Source of the DNA: JAWKWH01 sp965204295
GTDB taxonomy: Bacteria; Pseudomonadota; Alphaproteobacteria; Rhizobiales; Rhizobiaceae
DNA length: 64,000 nucleotides
Assembly: GCA_965204295.1 (NCBI GenBank)
Contig: OZ241973.1
Location: forward strand, 62,001-126,000
Direction of reading: 5' to 3'
Positions 53,333 to 62,525 of the stretch are shown in pieces. Positions within the stretch are counted from its first letter, which is position 1. Each line of letters starts with the position of its first letter. The position numbers and the translations under genes were made by a program. The notes beneath the pieces are model-generated. The model ran no database searches. It saw nothing but the letters and a program-made list of their open reading frames with translations, and was not told where the DNA came from.

Positions 53333-55177
53333 TCAAAGACCGTCCCCGGTGGATGAAAGTTGGGCCTGTTCCGCCACCCGGTTGAGGCCGCCATCGCCGG
53401 TATCGAATTGCAGCCTGGCCAGACGCGAATAGACTCCGCCTTTGGCAACAAGGCTTTCATGCGTTCCCTGCTCGGCGATGCGACCGTTCTCCATCACCAG
53501 TATGCGGTCCGCCTTCAGCACTGTCGCCAAACGATGCGCGATGACGATCGTCGTGCGGCCTTCCATCAGACGCTCAAGCGCCGTCTGCACCAGCGTCTCG
53601 CTCTGCGCGTCAAGCGATGAAGTCGCTTCGTCGAGCAGCAGAACGGGCGCGTCGCGAAGGATGGCGCGGGCGATCGCCATGCGCTGCCGCTGACCGCCGG
53701 AGAGAGTGACGCCGCGCTCTCCCACCTGGGTATCGTAGCCTTTGTCGAGCCGGTCGATGAATTCCTCGGCAAGAGCGGCTTTCGCCGCGGCCTTGATATC
53801 GGCGCCCGACGCGCCGGGCCTGCCAAAGCCGATATTATCACGGGCGGTGGCGGCGAAGATCACCGTATCCTGCGGTACGATGGCGATCCGGTCCCGCATT
53901 GAGACGGGGTCGGCCTTGCGGATGTCGACGCCGTCGACCAGCACCCTGCCCGATTGCGGGTCATAGTAGCGCAGGATCATGGAAAACACGGTGCTCTTGC
54001 CCGCCCCCGAAGCGCCGACGATCGCGACGGTCTCGCCAGGCCCGACCTCAAAGGAGAGGGCGTTCAACGCCGGCAAATCGGGCCGGGCGGGGTAGGCAAA
54101 ATCAACTTTGTCAAACCGGATTGAGCCCACCGGCGGCTCCGGCAACATCTTTGGGTCGGCGGGTGCGCGGACCGCCGGTTCCTCGGCCAGAATCTCGGTC
54201 AGGCGCTCGGCGGCGCCGGCCGCCTGTGAGAGTTCTCCCCAGACTTCGGACAATGCCCCGAGCGCGCCCGCGGCAAAAACCGAATAGAGCAGGAACTGAC
54301 CGAGCGTGCCGGGCGACAACGCGCCGGAAAGGACGTCTCGCGAGCCAAACCACAACACGCCCACGACCGAGGAGAAAATCGTGAATATGGCGAAAAAGGT
54401 CAGGATCGAGCGCGCGAACACCGACGCACGGGCGGCTGCGAACGCCTTTTCCACCGCATCGGCAAAGCGGCCGGTCACCAGTTTCTCGTTGGTGAATGCC
54501 TGCAGCGTGCGCACCGAGCCGATCTGCTCCGATGCATAGGCGGTGGCATCCGCGAGCGTATCCTGAGCGAAGCGGGACTTGCGGCGAACGGAGCGGCCAA
54601 AACCGACCAGCGGAAGCACAATCAACGGGATGGCGGCAATAACCAGACCGGACAGCTTCGGACTCGTGAAGACCATCATGATTACGGCGCCGATTCCGAG
54701 AATGGTGTTCCTGAGCGCCATGGATGCCGTCGCGCCGACAGCGGATTTGATCTGCGTGGTGTCGGCGGTCAGCCGCGAGACGATTTCGCCCGACCGCGCC
54801 GTATCGAAAAATCCCGGCGAAAGGGTCGTCACGTGTGAAAACACGTCGCGGCGGAGGTCCGAGACGACGCGCTCGCCCAAGGTTATGACAAAGAAGTAGC
54901 GGGCGGCCGACGCCAGCGCCAATACGCCGGCGATGATAATCAGCATGGAGAAGTAATTGGCGATGAATGTGGAGTCCGCGGCCGAGAACCCCTTGTCGAT
55001 CATGCGGCGGACGGCGAGTGGCAGCGTCAGCGTTGTCACCGCGGCCAGAAGCAGAAAGAACAATGCGCCCGCCACCATGCCGCGATAGTGCAACAGATAC
55101 GGAAACAGCCGCCTGAGCGGTTTCAGCGAGCGGCGTTTCTTTTCGTGATCGACATCGGGGATATCGGTCATGGACAC
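53333..55177 (-). CDS. ABCB/MsbA-like ABC exporter (permease-ATPase fusion)
   Basis: 614 aa. Six transmembrane helices in the first 320 residues (YRGMVAGALFFLLLAAVTTLTL, ANYFSMLIIIAGVLAL) are followed by the ATPase with Walker A GASGAGKST, signature LSGGQRQRMAIARAIL, Walker B VLLLDEATSSLD and H-loop IAHRL. It works as a homodimer exporting lipids or drugs; the substrate is unknown. It stands divergent from rpmE, a frequent arrangement in alphaproteobacteria. ATG 55171 is an alternative start. Confidence 0.92.
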   Translation of the reverse strand: MSMTDIPDVDHEKKRRSLKPLRRLFPYLLHYRGMVAGALFFLLLAAVTTLTLPLAVRRMIDKGFSAADSTFIANYFSMLIIIAGVLALASAARYFFVITLGERVVSDLRRDVFSHVTTLSPGFFDTARSGEIVSRLTADTTQIKSAVGATASMALRNTILGIGAVIMMVFTSPKLSGLVIAAIPLIVLPLVGFGRSVRRKSRFAQDTLADATAYASEQIGSVRTLQAFTNEKLVTGRFADAVEKAFAAARASVFARSILTFFAIFTIFSSVVGVLWFGSRDVLSGALSPGTLGQFLLYSVFAAGALGALSEVWGELSQAAGAAERLTEILAEEPAVRAPADPKMLPEPPVGSIRFDKVDFAYPARPDLPALNALSFEVGPGETVAIVGASGAGKSTVFSMILRYYDPQSGRVLVDGVDIRKADPVSMRDRIAIVPQDTVIFAATARDNIGFGRPGASGADIKAAAKAALAEEFIDRLDKGYDTQVGERGVTLSGGQRQRMAIARAILRDAPVLLLDEATSSLDAQSETLVQTALERLMEGRTTIVIAHRLATVLKADRILVMENGRIAEQGTHESLVAKGGVYSRLARLQFDTGDGGLNRVAEQAQLSSTGDGL

Positions 55178-55338
55178 TCCGAATCCTGGCGCCGATTACC
55201 GCAATCCGGCCCTTGCGCGCTCGATCCGCATGATGTATAGGCTCCCCACCTGTTTTGGAAGCCGTCGCCTTGATCAAGGGCCGCGGCTTTGGGTTTTTGA
55301 AGGCTGCGGGCCTTATGGGTTTCGCGAGGGCAAGCGAG

Positions 55339-55560
55339 ATGAAAAGCGATATCCATCCCGACTATCACAAGATCAGGGTCGTGATGACCGACGGCGCCGA
55401 ATATGAGACCCATTCGACCTGGGGCGCAGAAGGCGACACGATGACGCTCGACATTGATCCGACGACGCACCCGGCGTGGACCGGCGGTCAGCAGGGCCTT
55501 GTCGACCGTGGGGGGCGTGTTTCGCGGTTCAAGAGAAAATTCAAGGATCTGGGAATCTAG
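55339..55560 (+). CDS. rpmE: Ribosomal protein L31 (zinc-free type)
   Basis: 73 aa. It starts MKSDIHPDYHKIRVVMTDG and ends RVSRFKRKFKDLGI. No cysteine is present, so this is the C-minus (zinc-independent) form. The ATG at 55339 is preceded by AAGCGAG. A strong terminator follows 40 bp after the stop. Confidence 0.96.
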   Translation: MKSDIHPDYHKIRVVMTDGAEYETHSTWGAEGDTMTLDIDPTTHPAWTGGQQGLVDRGGRVSRFKRKFKDLGI

Positions 55561-55600
55561 TCGCCGTTTCGCAAACCGTCCGGAATAAAAGGCGGACAGG

Positions 55601-55627
55601 AAACCCCGCGGAATTCGCGGGGTTTTT
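55601..55627 (+). terminator. Rho-independent terminator of rpmE
   Basis: Stem AAACCCCGCG / CGCGGGGTTT with a 5-nt GAATT loop and five T's at 55623-55627. The A-run on the other side means it could also serve the copper-chaperone gene that ends at 55645 on the minus strand. Confidence 0.88.
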
Positions 55628-55644
55628 GGTATTCGATCCACCGG

Positions 55645-56235
55645 TCAATTGCCCGTCTTGTGGCCGGAACGATCCGTTGACCCGTGACCCGGCTTGAGGT
55701 CTTCGACCGCGAATTCCAGTTCCACATCCCCTGCTTTCCCGAACTTCAGGATGACCGTTCGGGTTTCGCCGGCGGTCAACCGTTCGGAGAGCTTCATGAA
55801 CATGATGTGCAGACCGCCCGGTTTCAAGACAATTTCACCTCCCGCCGGTATTTCGAGACCGCCTTCGACCGGGCGCATCTTCATCACCTCGCCCTCCATC
55901 TTCATTTCATGGATCTCGACTTTCGCCGCAAAAGCCGCCGATCCTTCGATCAGGCGGTCGGCTTCACCGCCGGTGTTCCTGATGGTCAGGTATCCGCTTG
56001 AGACCGGGGCGTTTGGCGGGGTCGCCCGCGCTGTCGTCCGGCTGATGATCAGATCTCCGATTTTAACCATCTTCATGTCGCCGCGGGATCTGGAATGTTC
56101 TCGCTCCGAAGCGAGAATGACGGGTGCGTTCAAGCCTCCCGACATGTCCGGGCGGAATTGGTCTGAGTTTACACGCTCCGAAACCGCGACAAGCGGTATT
56201 GCGGCGAGCGCTGAAATGAGTGTGACCACTCTCAT
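55645..56235 (-). CDS. Periplasmic copper chaperone PCu(A)C family
   Basis: 196 aa. A signal peptide (MRVVTLISALAAIPLVAVS) opens it, and GGGGAGA lies before the ATG at 56235. The Cu(I)-binding H-M pattern is spread as IHEMKMEGEVMKMRPVEGG and GLHIMFMKL. The family delivers copper to the CuA/CuB sites of cytochrome oxidase. The insert between the signal peptide and the domain (about residues 20-55) is unusual. The tail is Gly/His-rich. Confidence 0.9.
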   Translation of the reverse strand: MRVVTLISALAAIPLVAVSERVNSDQFRPDMSGGLNAPVILASEREHSRSRGDMKMVKIGDLIISRTTARATPPNAPVSSGYLTIRNTGGEADRLIEGSAAFAAKVEIHEMKMEGEVMKMRPVEGGLEIPAGGEIVLKPGGLHIMFMKLSERLTAGETRTVILKFGKAGDVELEFAVEDLKPGHGSTDRSGHKTGN

Positions 56236-56343
56236 GCTGATGTCTCCCCGGTCTGGCGCACCTGAAATGGCGCCGGTCGTAACTGTTGCGTCCCTGACTT
56301 CGTGGAATCGCCTTTCGAGCCGGATCCGGCCGGAAAACACAAT

Positions 56344-56727
56344 TCAGGCGATTGGCGCCGCCGACAGGGAGGGCGGCGCCCGGGACCGAATGGCGGTCGC
56401 GCAACCGGTCGAGGCGAAGCCTGCCCACCGCCTCCCTGACGCCTGACCGTCACATCGATCCGCAGGAACACCAATCACCGGCGTTTCGGCATGCGCGAAG
56501 GCTTTTGTCAAGGCGCAGACGGGGCATCGGCGGATGCTCCCGCGGGCGGCGCTTTCGCCGATATCGCGTTCAAGGCAAATGACCGGTGTGGAACCATCGG
56601 GAAACGCCGCCACCGGATTGCCGCTTGTCGGTTCGCGCCGCACGCCAGGCAAAGGATTGTGGGCGAACGCCGCCAGGACGCCCAGCGAGTCGAGAACCGT
56701 TGTCAAAATCCATGTCGGGCGCGTCAT
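56344..56727 (-). CDS. DUF2946-like small exported protein
   Basis: 127 aa from ATG 56727 (MTRPTWILTTVLDSLGVLAAFAHN), with one hydrophobic N-terminal segment, an ICLERD cysteine and a CPVC motif (RRCPVCALTKAFAHAE). This pattern fits the DUF2946 group that often accompanies copper-handling genes, which agrees with PCu(A)C 108 bp downstream. The match is by pattern only and the C-terminal third looks unconserved, so it could be decaying. Confidence 0.5.
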   Translation of the reverse strand: MTRPTWILTTVLDSLGVLAAFAHNPLPGVRREPTSGNPVAAFPDGSTPVICLERDIGESAARGSIRRCPVCALTKAFAHAETPVIGVPADRCDGQASGRRWAGFASTGCATAIRSRAPPSLSAAPIA

Positions 56728-56894
56728 GATCGATTGACCGTTTGAACCGGTTTCACAGCCAACATAGCGGAGATGGATATTGCTATCCATGCGACATGTG
56801 GTTGCCGGACGATGCAAGGGGCGGCGCCATTCATTGAGCGGGAAAACGTAGCTATCCGCCTGTTCGGCGGATTTGTTGTCCCGCGAACGGAAAG

Positions 56895-57080
56895 CGTATA
56901 TCGCGTTGACCCGATCATGCCGCCGGCGCATATTTTCGGGCCATTGCGATTTGATGTAGGACAGGAGGCGATCACGTCGAGGTCGCTAAGCAATTCATTG
57001 AATTTCGGCATCGCCTGGGCGTTCAGTGCCCGGCACGCCATTTCCAACGTACCGCATTCGGTCAACTGATAGCCTAAACG
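56895..57080 (-). pseudogene. Cytochrome c C-terminal relic
   Basis: The minus strand codes MPKFNELLSDLDVIASC and, after a frame change near 56975, SYIKSQWPENMRRRHDRVN. Together these match the last helix of small class I cytochromes c (FKDxLSDxDIxAVLxYIKSxWPExxRxRH). The haem-binding CxxCH part is gone. It sits upstream of the DUF2946-like and PCu(A)C genes, where such a cytochrome is often found, and was probably broken by the IS5-type insertion next to it. Confidence 0.55.
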
Positions 57081-57767
57081 GAAATTACGTTGGGTGATTT
57101 CGGCGGGTTGTGATTCATTCTGGTTGCTGGAAGCTTCTATGGAGATCACGATGGCCCGGACCGAAATCACCCGTCCACACCATGACAGGCGTTCGCTTCG
57201 TCATGCAGGCGATTGTACGGACGGAATCTTGATCGCGTCTTTCATGTTGCCCGTTGCAAACGTTGGCAGGCCCCGCAAGACGGATATGCACCGTATGGAA
57301 AGCGACCCGGCCGATCGCGGCGACGGGGCGTCAATGGGCGCTGCCGCCTAAGGCGTTTCCACCCTTCACGACGGCACCGCACTATTTCCATCGCCTGCGC
57401 GACAGCGGGGTATTGACAGCCAGCCGGTGAAAAACAGGTCAGTGGCCACGACGCCGACCAGAAGGCCAAGGGCCGCAAGCGCCATATCGTCACCGATACC
57501 GAAGACGACATGCCGCATGGCGCCATCCGCATCCGCATGGCCGGCATTCAGAGTTGCGGTGGCGTCCCTGCCGTCATCTCCACGGTTTGTGGCAACTTGC
57601 CGACGCCGACGCTTGTTTTCGCCGATGGCGGCTATGCCGGAAACAAGCTGGAAATCGCTCTGCTCGACATGGACGGGCCGACCCTTGAGACCGTCAGATG
57701 GCCAGAGCAGGCGAAAGGGGTTGCCGTCATTTCAGGACGCCGGGTGGCGGCGCGAGGGGTTTGACAC
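57070..57767 (+). mobile_element. Second degenerate IS5-family element
   Basis: Starts with GTTGGGTGATTTCGGCGGG, clearly related to the terminal region of the copy at 53.2 kb. Transposase pieces are MARTEITRPHHDRRSLRHAGDCTD (ATG 57150), GRPRKTDMHRM, then in other frames KAKGRKRHIVTDTEDDMPHGA and VFADGGYAGNKLEIALLDMDG. Large internal deletions and several frameshifts are present. The catalytic regions are incomplete; it is a fossil. Confidence 0.8.
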
Positions 57768-58995
57768 CATACTCTACGGCTGGCTCATCCACATAGGGAT
57801 TGACGCTATCAGCGTCGCTGATAGTGAATTTCACTTCACAAATACTCCCAACGCAATTGGATCGGCGCCTGACCTGACGCCCTCATCCGGTCACGAATCC
57901 TCAATCCCCTCACAAGATTCCGTGACAATCAAAACGCCATGTGAATCAATTTGTTGATCGTGGTCGGCAGATTTCCATCGCTGCTTGACGCATGCGACAT
58001 AGTTCGATGCCTCCAATCACTCAGTTTGTTGTTGATCGACCAATTATCCATCCCGCAGTTCATTCACCAAATAGTCCTTTGAACTTCGCAGCAATAATGT
58101 CGAATGTCCGTGTGAATAGGCCTCAATTTTTCTGCAATCCCTACCACGCCGATCTTTGGGCCATCATTCCCGTTGAACCAAATCCAAGCGGCCAGTTTAC
58201 AAAACCGGCTTGAAGCGCTTGGTGATTTTTTCCAGATCGCATATTTGGCGGAGCGCTCCGGTTTGGCCACGGACGGATGCTCGGACAAGTTCCTGAAATG
58301 CGGTGTTGACGCGTTCGATATTTGCACGTGCCGTTCACTCTAGCCCGGCAAGCAACGCGCAAAAGCATGCAATTGAGGAAACTGGATAGTATCCGGCGAT
58401 ACAGTTGAACATGGTGGATCAACCTTCCGATGATTGCGTTTTTGCCGGCGAACGTTGGTGATTGTCAAAAGCAGTTGTTAAGAACTGGATCAGCGTGCGT
58501 TGCCCGGCAAGCGTAAAATACGATAATGCAGTTTGCCATCGGGAATGCCAATACACGGCCAATCCGTACGAATTGAATTGCAGCGAGTTGCACCTCTGTT
58601 TATCGCATCAATTTTCAGATCGCCACAATATTTGTTCCCGCCTGCTTTCCAACATCCAGACGTTAGTGGATTGCTCCTCGGCGCCGGTCGAAGTCAAGCC
58701 GGAATTCGCGAACCGGAACCGGGATGGCCCGTCAGCGGTATCTCCTCGCTGGCAAGCGACATCCCGCGACCGGAGCCATATGCCGGAAGGGCCGGGGCGG
58801 ACATTCCGGTCGGTCCTTTGGCGCGACCGTATTGGCGATTCCTGTCGCCTTCACGCAAATCCCGCTGTTTCCTGCAAGATAAACAGGTACAAAGAACCTT
58901 CCCGGCTCGGGGTCAGGGTCGGGGCGGCCTTCGGACCGGTCCCGGCCCGGCGTTTGAACCCCGTTCTAAAAGAAACCGAAAGGAAAGGCTTGGAT
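57768..58995. other. Gene-poor relic region
   Basis: No complete gene is supported. On the minus strand, 58323 down to 58203 carries an open stretch with coding flavour ending QICDLEKITKRFKPVL and a stop, possibly the tail of a lost gene; I cannot name it. Composition is mixed and AT-richer up to about 58.7 kb. The last part must contain the promoter of the catabolic genes, with GAAAGGAAAGG just before the ATG at 58996. Confidence 0.5.
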
Positions 58996-59883
58996 ATGCG
59001 CACAGGCGTGATTGGTCTGGGAGACATGGGATCGGGTCTCGCGAAGAACCTGATCAAAAACGGGTTTGAAGTCAGCGGCTTTGATCTCGGTGAAGAAAGA
59101 ATGGCGGCATTCGAGGAGATGGGCGGCCTGTGCGCTTCTTCCGTGGCGGATGTGGGGATGAACGCCGAAGCCGTGTTCGTCATGGTGATGAATGGCGATC
59201 AGGCCAGGTCGGTCATTCTGGATGACGATGGTCTCGCCGCGCAAATGGCTCAAGGCGGTGCGATCATACTCACGGCTACGGTAAAACCACGCGAGGCGCG
59301 GGAGATCGGGGCGGCGCTCGACGGTTCGGGCATTCATCTGATCGACAGTCCGGTTTCGGGCGGATATCCGGGCGCACAGAGCGGCGCCCTTACAATGATG
59401 GCCTCGGCGCCTGACGCCGTGCTCGATCGATTCGCGCCGGTCATGGAAGCGGTTTCGGGCACGATCCACCGGATTGGCGATGCGCCCGGCATGGGTCAGA
59501 CGGTAAAGGCCTGCCTGCAGACGTTGATCGGTTCGATCTTTTCAGCGACCTTCGAAGCCTCGGTCCTGGCCGCGAAGGCGGGGGTGAAGGGTGAGCATTT
59601 GTTTAATGTGTTTTCGACCAGCAGCGCGGGTTGCGGCTGTGTAAATACCGCACTTGAAAACATCATCGACCGGAAATTCGAAAATACCGGAAGCGGGATC
59701 GGCACGATGCACAAGGACCTGACGATCTCGCTGGACCTGGCGGAGGAACTGGAAGTGCCGCTGCAGATGGCCTCGGCCGCGATGCAGATATTTCATGCCG
59801 GCAAGAGCAGATTCCCTCGGGGTGACAATTGGGCCTGCACGCGTGTGATCGAAGACATTGTCGGCGCCGGGTTGCGCCGCTGA
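58996..59883 (+). CDS. 3-hydroxyisobutyrate dehydrogenase family oxidoreductase (LtnD/GarR-like)
   Basis: 295-aa beta-hydroxyacid dehydrogenase. N-terminal VIGLGDMGSGLAKNL NAD(P) loop; substrate motif DSPVSGGYPGAQSGALTMM; catalytic-lysine helix GMGQTVKACLQTL; C-terminal GTMHKDLTISLDLAEEL. It oxidises or reduces a small hydroxy-acid (glycerate, tetronate or similar). A good ribosome site (AAAGGAAAGG) precedes ATG 58996. First of a three-gene set with 13 nt to the next gene. Confidence 0.88.
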   Translation: MRTGVIGLGDMGSGLAKNLIKNGFEVSGFDLGEERMAAFEEMGGLCASSVADVGMNAEAVFVMVMNGDQARSVILDDDGLAAQMAQGGAIILTATVKPREAREIGAALDGSGIHLIDSPVSGGYPGAQSGALTMMASAPDAVLDRFAPVMEAVSGTIHRIGDAPGMGQTVKACLQTLIGSIFSATFEASVLAAKAGVKGEHLFNVFSTSSAGCGCVNTALENIIDRKFENTGSGIGTMHKDLTISLDLAEELEVPLQMASAAMQIFHAGKSRFPRGDNWACTRVIEDIVGAGLRR

Positions 59884-59896
59884 GGGGGAATTCGGA

Positions 59897-60760
59897 ATGA
59901 AACTGGGAGTCATCTGCGACGGTATCAACCGCGACCTGAGACATGCCGTCGACGTGATGGACGAATTCGAACTGGAATACGCCGAACTGCAATTCGCGGG
60001 CGACAAGGAAGTCGGCGACCACACGGCGGGGGAGGTTCGCGAGATAGACCGGCTCCTTCGCGATCGCGGCAAGCCGGTTTCGTGCCTTAGCCGTCATGTC
60101 TTCGCCGGGCTGACCGCCGCAAACGTCGCCGGCGATGAGGCGCACACACGCCATATGGACGCATTGAAACGTGTGATCGACATGGCGCATGTGGTGGGCA
60201 GCCCGCTGGTGCGCATCATGACCAACAAGAAGGAACAGATTCTATGGGGTCGCAACGGCGCGGAGAAATGGAACGTGGCCCGCGGCGCCTGGGAACGAAC
60301 CCTGCCATTGATCGCGCCGGCATGCGAGGCGGCGCGTGAGGCGGGCGTAACCCTTGCGGTTGAAACCGGCAACGGCACAATGGTGAACTCCAACTACACC
60401 GCGCGAAAGCTGATCGACGATCTGGATGCCATCGATGTGCTGAAGGTGCTGTGGGATCCGGCAAACAATTGCTGGTGTCACGAGCGCGCCTGGCCGGACG
60501 GCTACGACGAGGTCAAGGACAATTATCTCGGCCACGTCCACATCAAGGACGTAAAGGTGGACACGCCTCGCGCCACATTGGAGGCGCGGCGGATGGGAGA
60601 GGGACAGCTTGCCGGGCAATTCCAATCCATCGCCGATGCGCTGAGAACGGACGGCTACGGCGGCGTTGTCTCGTTTGAATCCGTCTATCACCCCGGCAAT
60701 GGCAGTTTCGAGGACGGTTTCCGGCTCTGCATTGACAGATTCAAACAGACTTTCGGTTAG
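59897..60760 (+). CDS. Sugar phosphate isomerase/epimerase family TIM-barrel protein
   Basis: 287-aa AP endonuclease 2-type barrel (xylose isomerase-like). Metal-site segments: EYAELQF, VETGNGT, VLWDPANNCW, YLGHVHIKDV and SFESVYHPGNG; their Glu/Asp/His residues bind a divalent metal. It probably isomerises or epimerises a sugar or keto-acid in the same pathway as the flanking dehydrogenases. GGGGGAATTCGGA precedes ATG 59897. Confidence 0.87.
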   Translation: MKLGVICDGINRDLRHAVDVMDEFELEYAELQFAGDKEVGDHTAGEVREIDRLLRDRGKPVSCLSRHVFAGLTAANVAGDEAHTRHMDALKRVIDMAHVVGSPLVRIMTNKKEQILWGRNGAEKWNVARGAWERTLPLIAPACEAAREAGVTLAVETGNGTMVNSNYTARKLIDDLDAIDVLKVLWDPANNCWCHERAWPDGYDEVKDNYLGHVHIKDVKVDTPRATLEARRMGEGQLAGQFQSIADALRTDGYGGVVSFESVYHPGNGSFEDGFRLCIDRFKQTFG

Positions 60761-60869
60761 ATGCAATGAAAACAGCCATCGCGACAGACCCGATTTCGGG
60801 CGAACCGCCCAAGAGGCCCGCCGGCCGATTTGCGGTCCGCGGGCGGCCGACGATCGAGGGTGCGCGGCA

Positions 60870-61934
60870 GTGAAAACGAAACCCCGCATTGCGGTGGTCG
60901 GCGCCGGACTGATCGGCCGGCGGCATGCCGAACTGGTCGCAAGAAATGCCGTGCTCGATGCCGTTATCGACCCGGGCGGCGGCGCGTCGGATTTTGCGAA
61001 GGGTCTGAACGCCAACTGGTTTTCCGATCTTTCGCACTATCTCGATCGACATTCGGCCGACGGGATAATCGTGGCCACGCCGAACCGGCTTCATGCGGAA
61101 AACACGCTGGCCTGCATCGAACGCGGTCTTCCGGTCCTCGTCGAAAAGCCGATTACCGACAAAACCGCCAGCGCCGCCGGCGTGGTGGCGGCCGCGGTGA
61201 AGGCGGACGTTCCGCTGCTGGTCGGTCATCACCGCCGCCACAATCCATTGGTTGCCGCCGCGAAGGCGGCTATCGATGCCGGGCGGCTGGGAAGCATCAG
61301 ATTGGTCAACGCGCAGTTCTGGTTGTACAAGCCCGATGACTACTTCGCCGAAGCGTGGCGGCGTCAGTCCGGAGCGGGCCCGGTCTTTATCAATCTGATC
61401 CACGATATCGACGTTCTGCGGTATCTCTGCGGTGAAATCGCGCGCGTCGAAGCAAGGCAATCCGCCGCCGCGCGCGGATTCGACGTCGAGGATACCGCCG
61501 CGATCCTTCTCGAGTTCAACAATGGAGCGCTTGGAACCGTTTCGGTCTCGGATTGCGTTGTGGCGCCGTGGAGCTGGGAGTTCACATCCGGGGAAAACCC
61601 CGCCTATCCGAAGACCGACGTACCCAGCTGTGTGATCGGCGGCTCGCATGGCTCCGTGTCGATACCGGACATGCACTTCTGGTCGCAGCCGGAAGGGCGC
61701 GGTTGGTGGAAGCCGATCCAAAACGAACCGCTATGCTACACTCCCGAAAATCCGCTGGCTCTTCAACTCGCACATTTTGTCGAAGTCATGGAAGGCCGGG
61801 CCAGGCCGTTGGTCTCCGGCGCGGACGGATTGCTGACACTGGCCGTTGTCGAGGCGATAAAGAGGGCGGCCGAAACCGGGCGCGGCCAGGCGCCGGATGC
61901 CTGCCATGCGGCGGCGGCAGACGGTTCGCATTGA
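60870..61934 (+). CDS. Gfo/Idh/MocA family oxidoreductase
   Basis: 354 aa from GTG 60870 (GAGGG about 10 nt upstream). Rossmann loop VVGAGLIGRRHAELV; the catalytic EKPITDK lysine; GHHRRHNPLV; and the C-terminal domain with INLIHDIDVLRYL, whose His-Asp pair is the general-acid site. Such enzymes oxidise sugars, inositol or sugar acids with NAD(P)+. The 109-bp gap to the preceding gene holds no other feature. Confidence 0.88.
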   Translation: MKTKPRIAVVGAGLIGRRHAELVARNAVLDAVIDPGGGASDFAKGLNANWFSDLSHYLDRHSADGIIVATPNRLHAENTLACIERGLPVLVEKPITDKTASAAGVVAAAVKADVPLLVGHHRRHNPLVAAAKAAIDAGRLGSIRLVNAQFWLYKPDDYFAEAWRRQSGAGPVFINLIHDIDVLRYLCGEIARVEARQSAAARGFDVEDTAAILLEFNNGALGTVSVSDCVVAPWSWEFTSGENPAYPKTDVPSCVIGGSHGSVSIPDMHFWSQPEGRGWWKPIQNEPLCYTPENPLALQLAHFVEVMEGRARPLVSGADGLLTLAVVEAIKRAAETGRGQAPDACHAAAADGSH

Positions 61935-62108
61935 TTGGCCGGCGCCTGATGCGTATGGCGCGCGGCGGATGGAGGAGAGGTGCGGTCGGCGAGCGCGGCC
62001 AAATTCACTGAAATGACGTTATCAAACCACAATTGCGAACGCGCATATGTCGGTAAAACCGATATTTGACAGATATTCAGCGCGGCCATTTCGAGCAATC
62101 GAAATCCC

Positions 62109-62184
62109 TGGCACGCCCAACGGGACTCGAACCCGTGTTTCCGCCGTGAAAGGGCGGCGTCCTGGACCGCTAGACGATGGGCGC
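62109..62184 (-). tRNA. tRNA-Glu (anticodon TTC)
   Basis: 76 nt with encoded CCA. Acceptor GCGCCCA pairs with TGGGCGT (G-T at the first pair). The anticodon arm CCGCC-CTTTCAC-GGCGG gives TTC, and the T arm is ACGGG-TTCGAGT-CCCGT. Normal fold. Confidence 0.95.
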
Positions 62185-62525
62185 CCGACCGGGCCCGCCT
62201 TATAGTGGGCCTGCCCCGACCCGGCAACCCGTGCGAAGCGGCAGTTTCGAATTATTTTCGGACAGTCCGCGGAAGGATTCAGATCGCCAATTCGCATGAA
62301 CCGTTCAGGCTGGCTGTTCAGTCCCGGCATGTCGCGGGTTGGATTTGTTCTGAATGATTTCGTCTTTTCGGTTCAGTATTTCATGCTGTCCCGGCATCGC
62401 GCCATGCATCCGGCCACACAAATACGTTGAGCCTGTGCTCCCGGAAAAAATCCTGGGGCGTCCTGGGCGCACTCTTCCTTTGGGCGAGATCGAATAGCCT
62501 GCTCAATGCTGGGTTTTCTCTTTCG
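62185..62525. other. Intergenic stretch after tRNA-Glu
   Basis: Holds the upstream region of tRNA-Glu on the minus strand and the sequence downstream of the ATPase gene. I see no gene, repeat or clear terminator. Confidence 0.4.

Noticed and set aside
55601..55627. Hairpin after rpmE as a riboswitch or regulatory RNA.
   Set aside because: Short stem, small loop and a direct T-run are those of a plain terminator.
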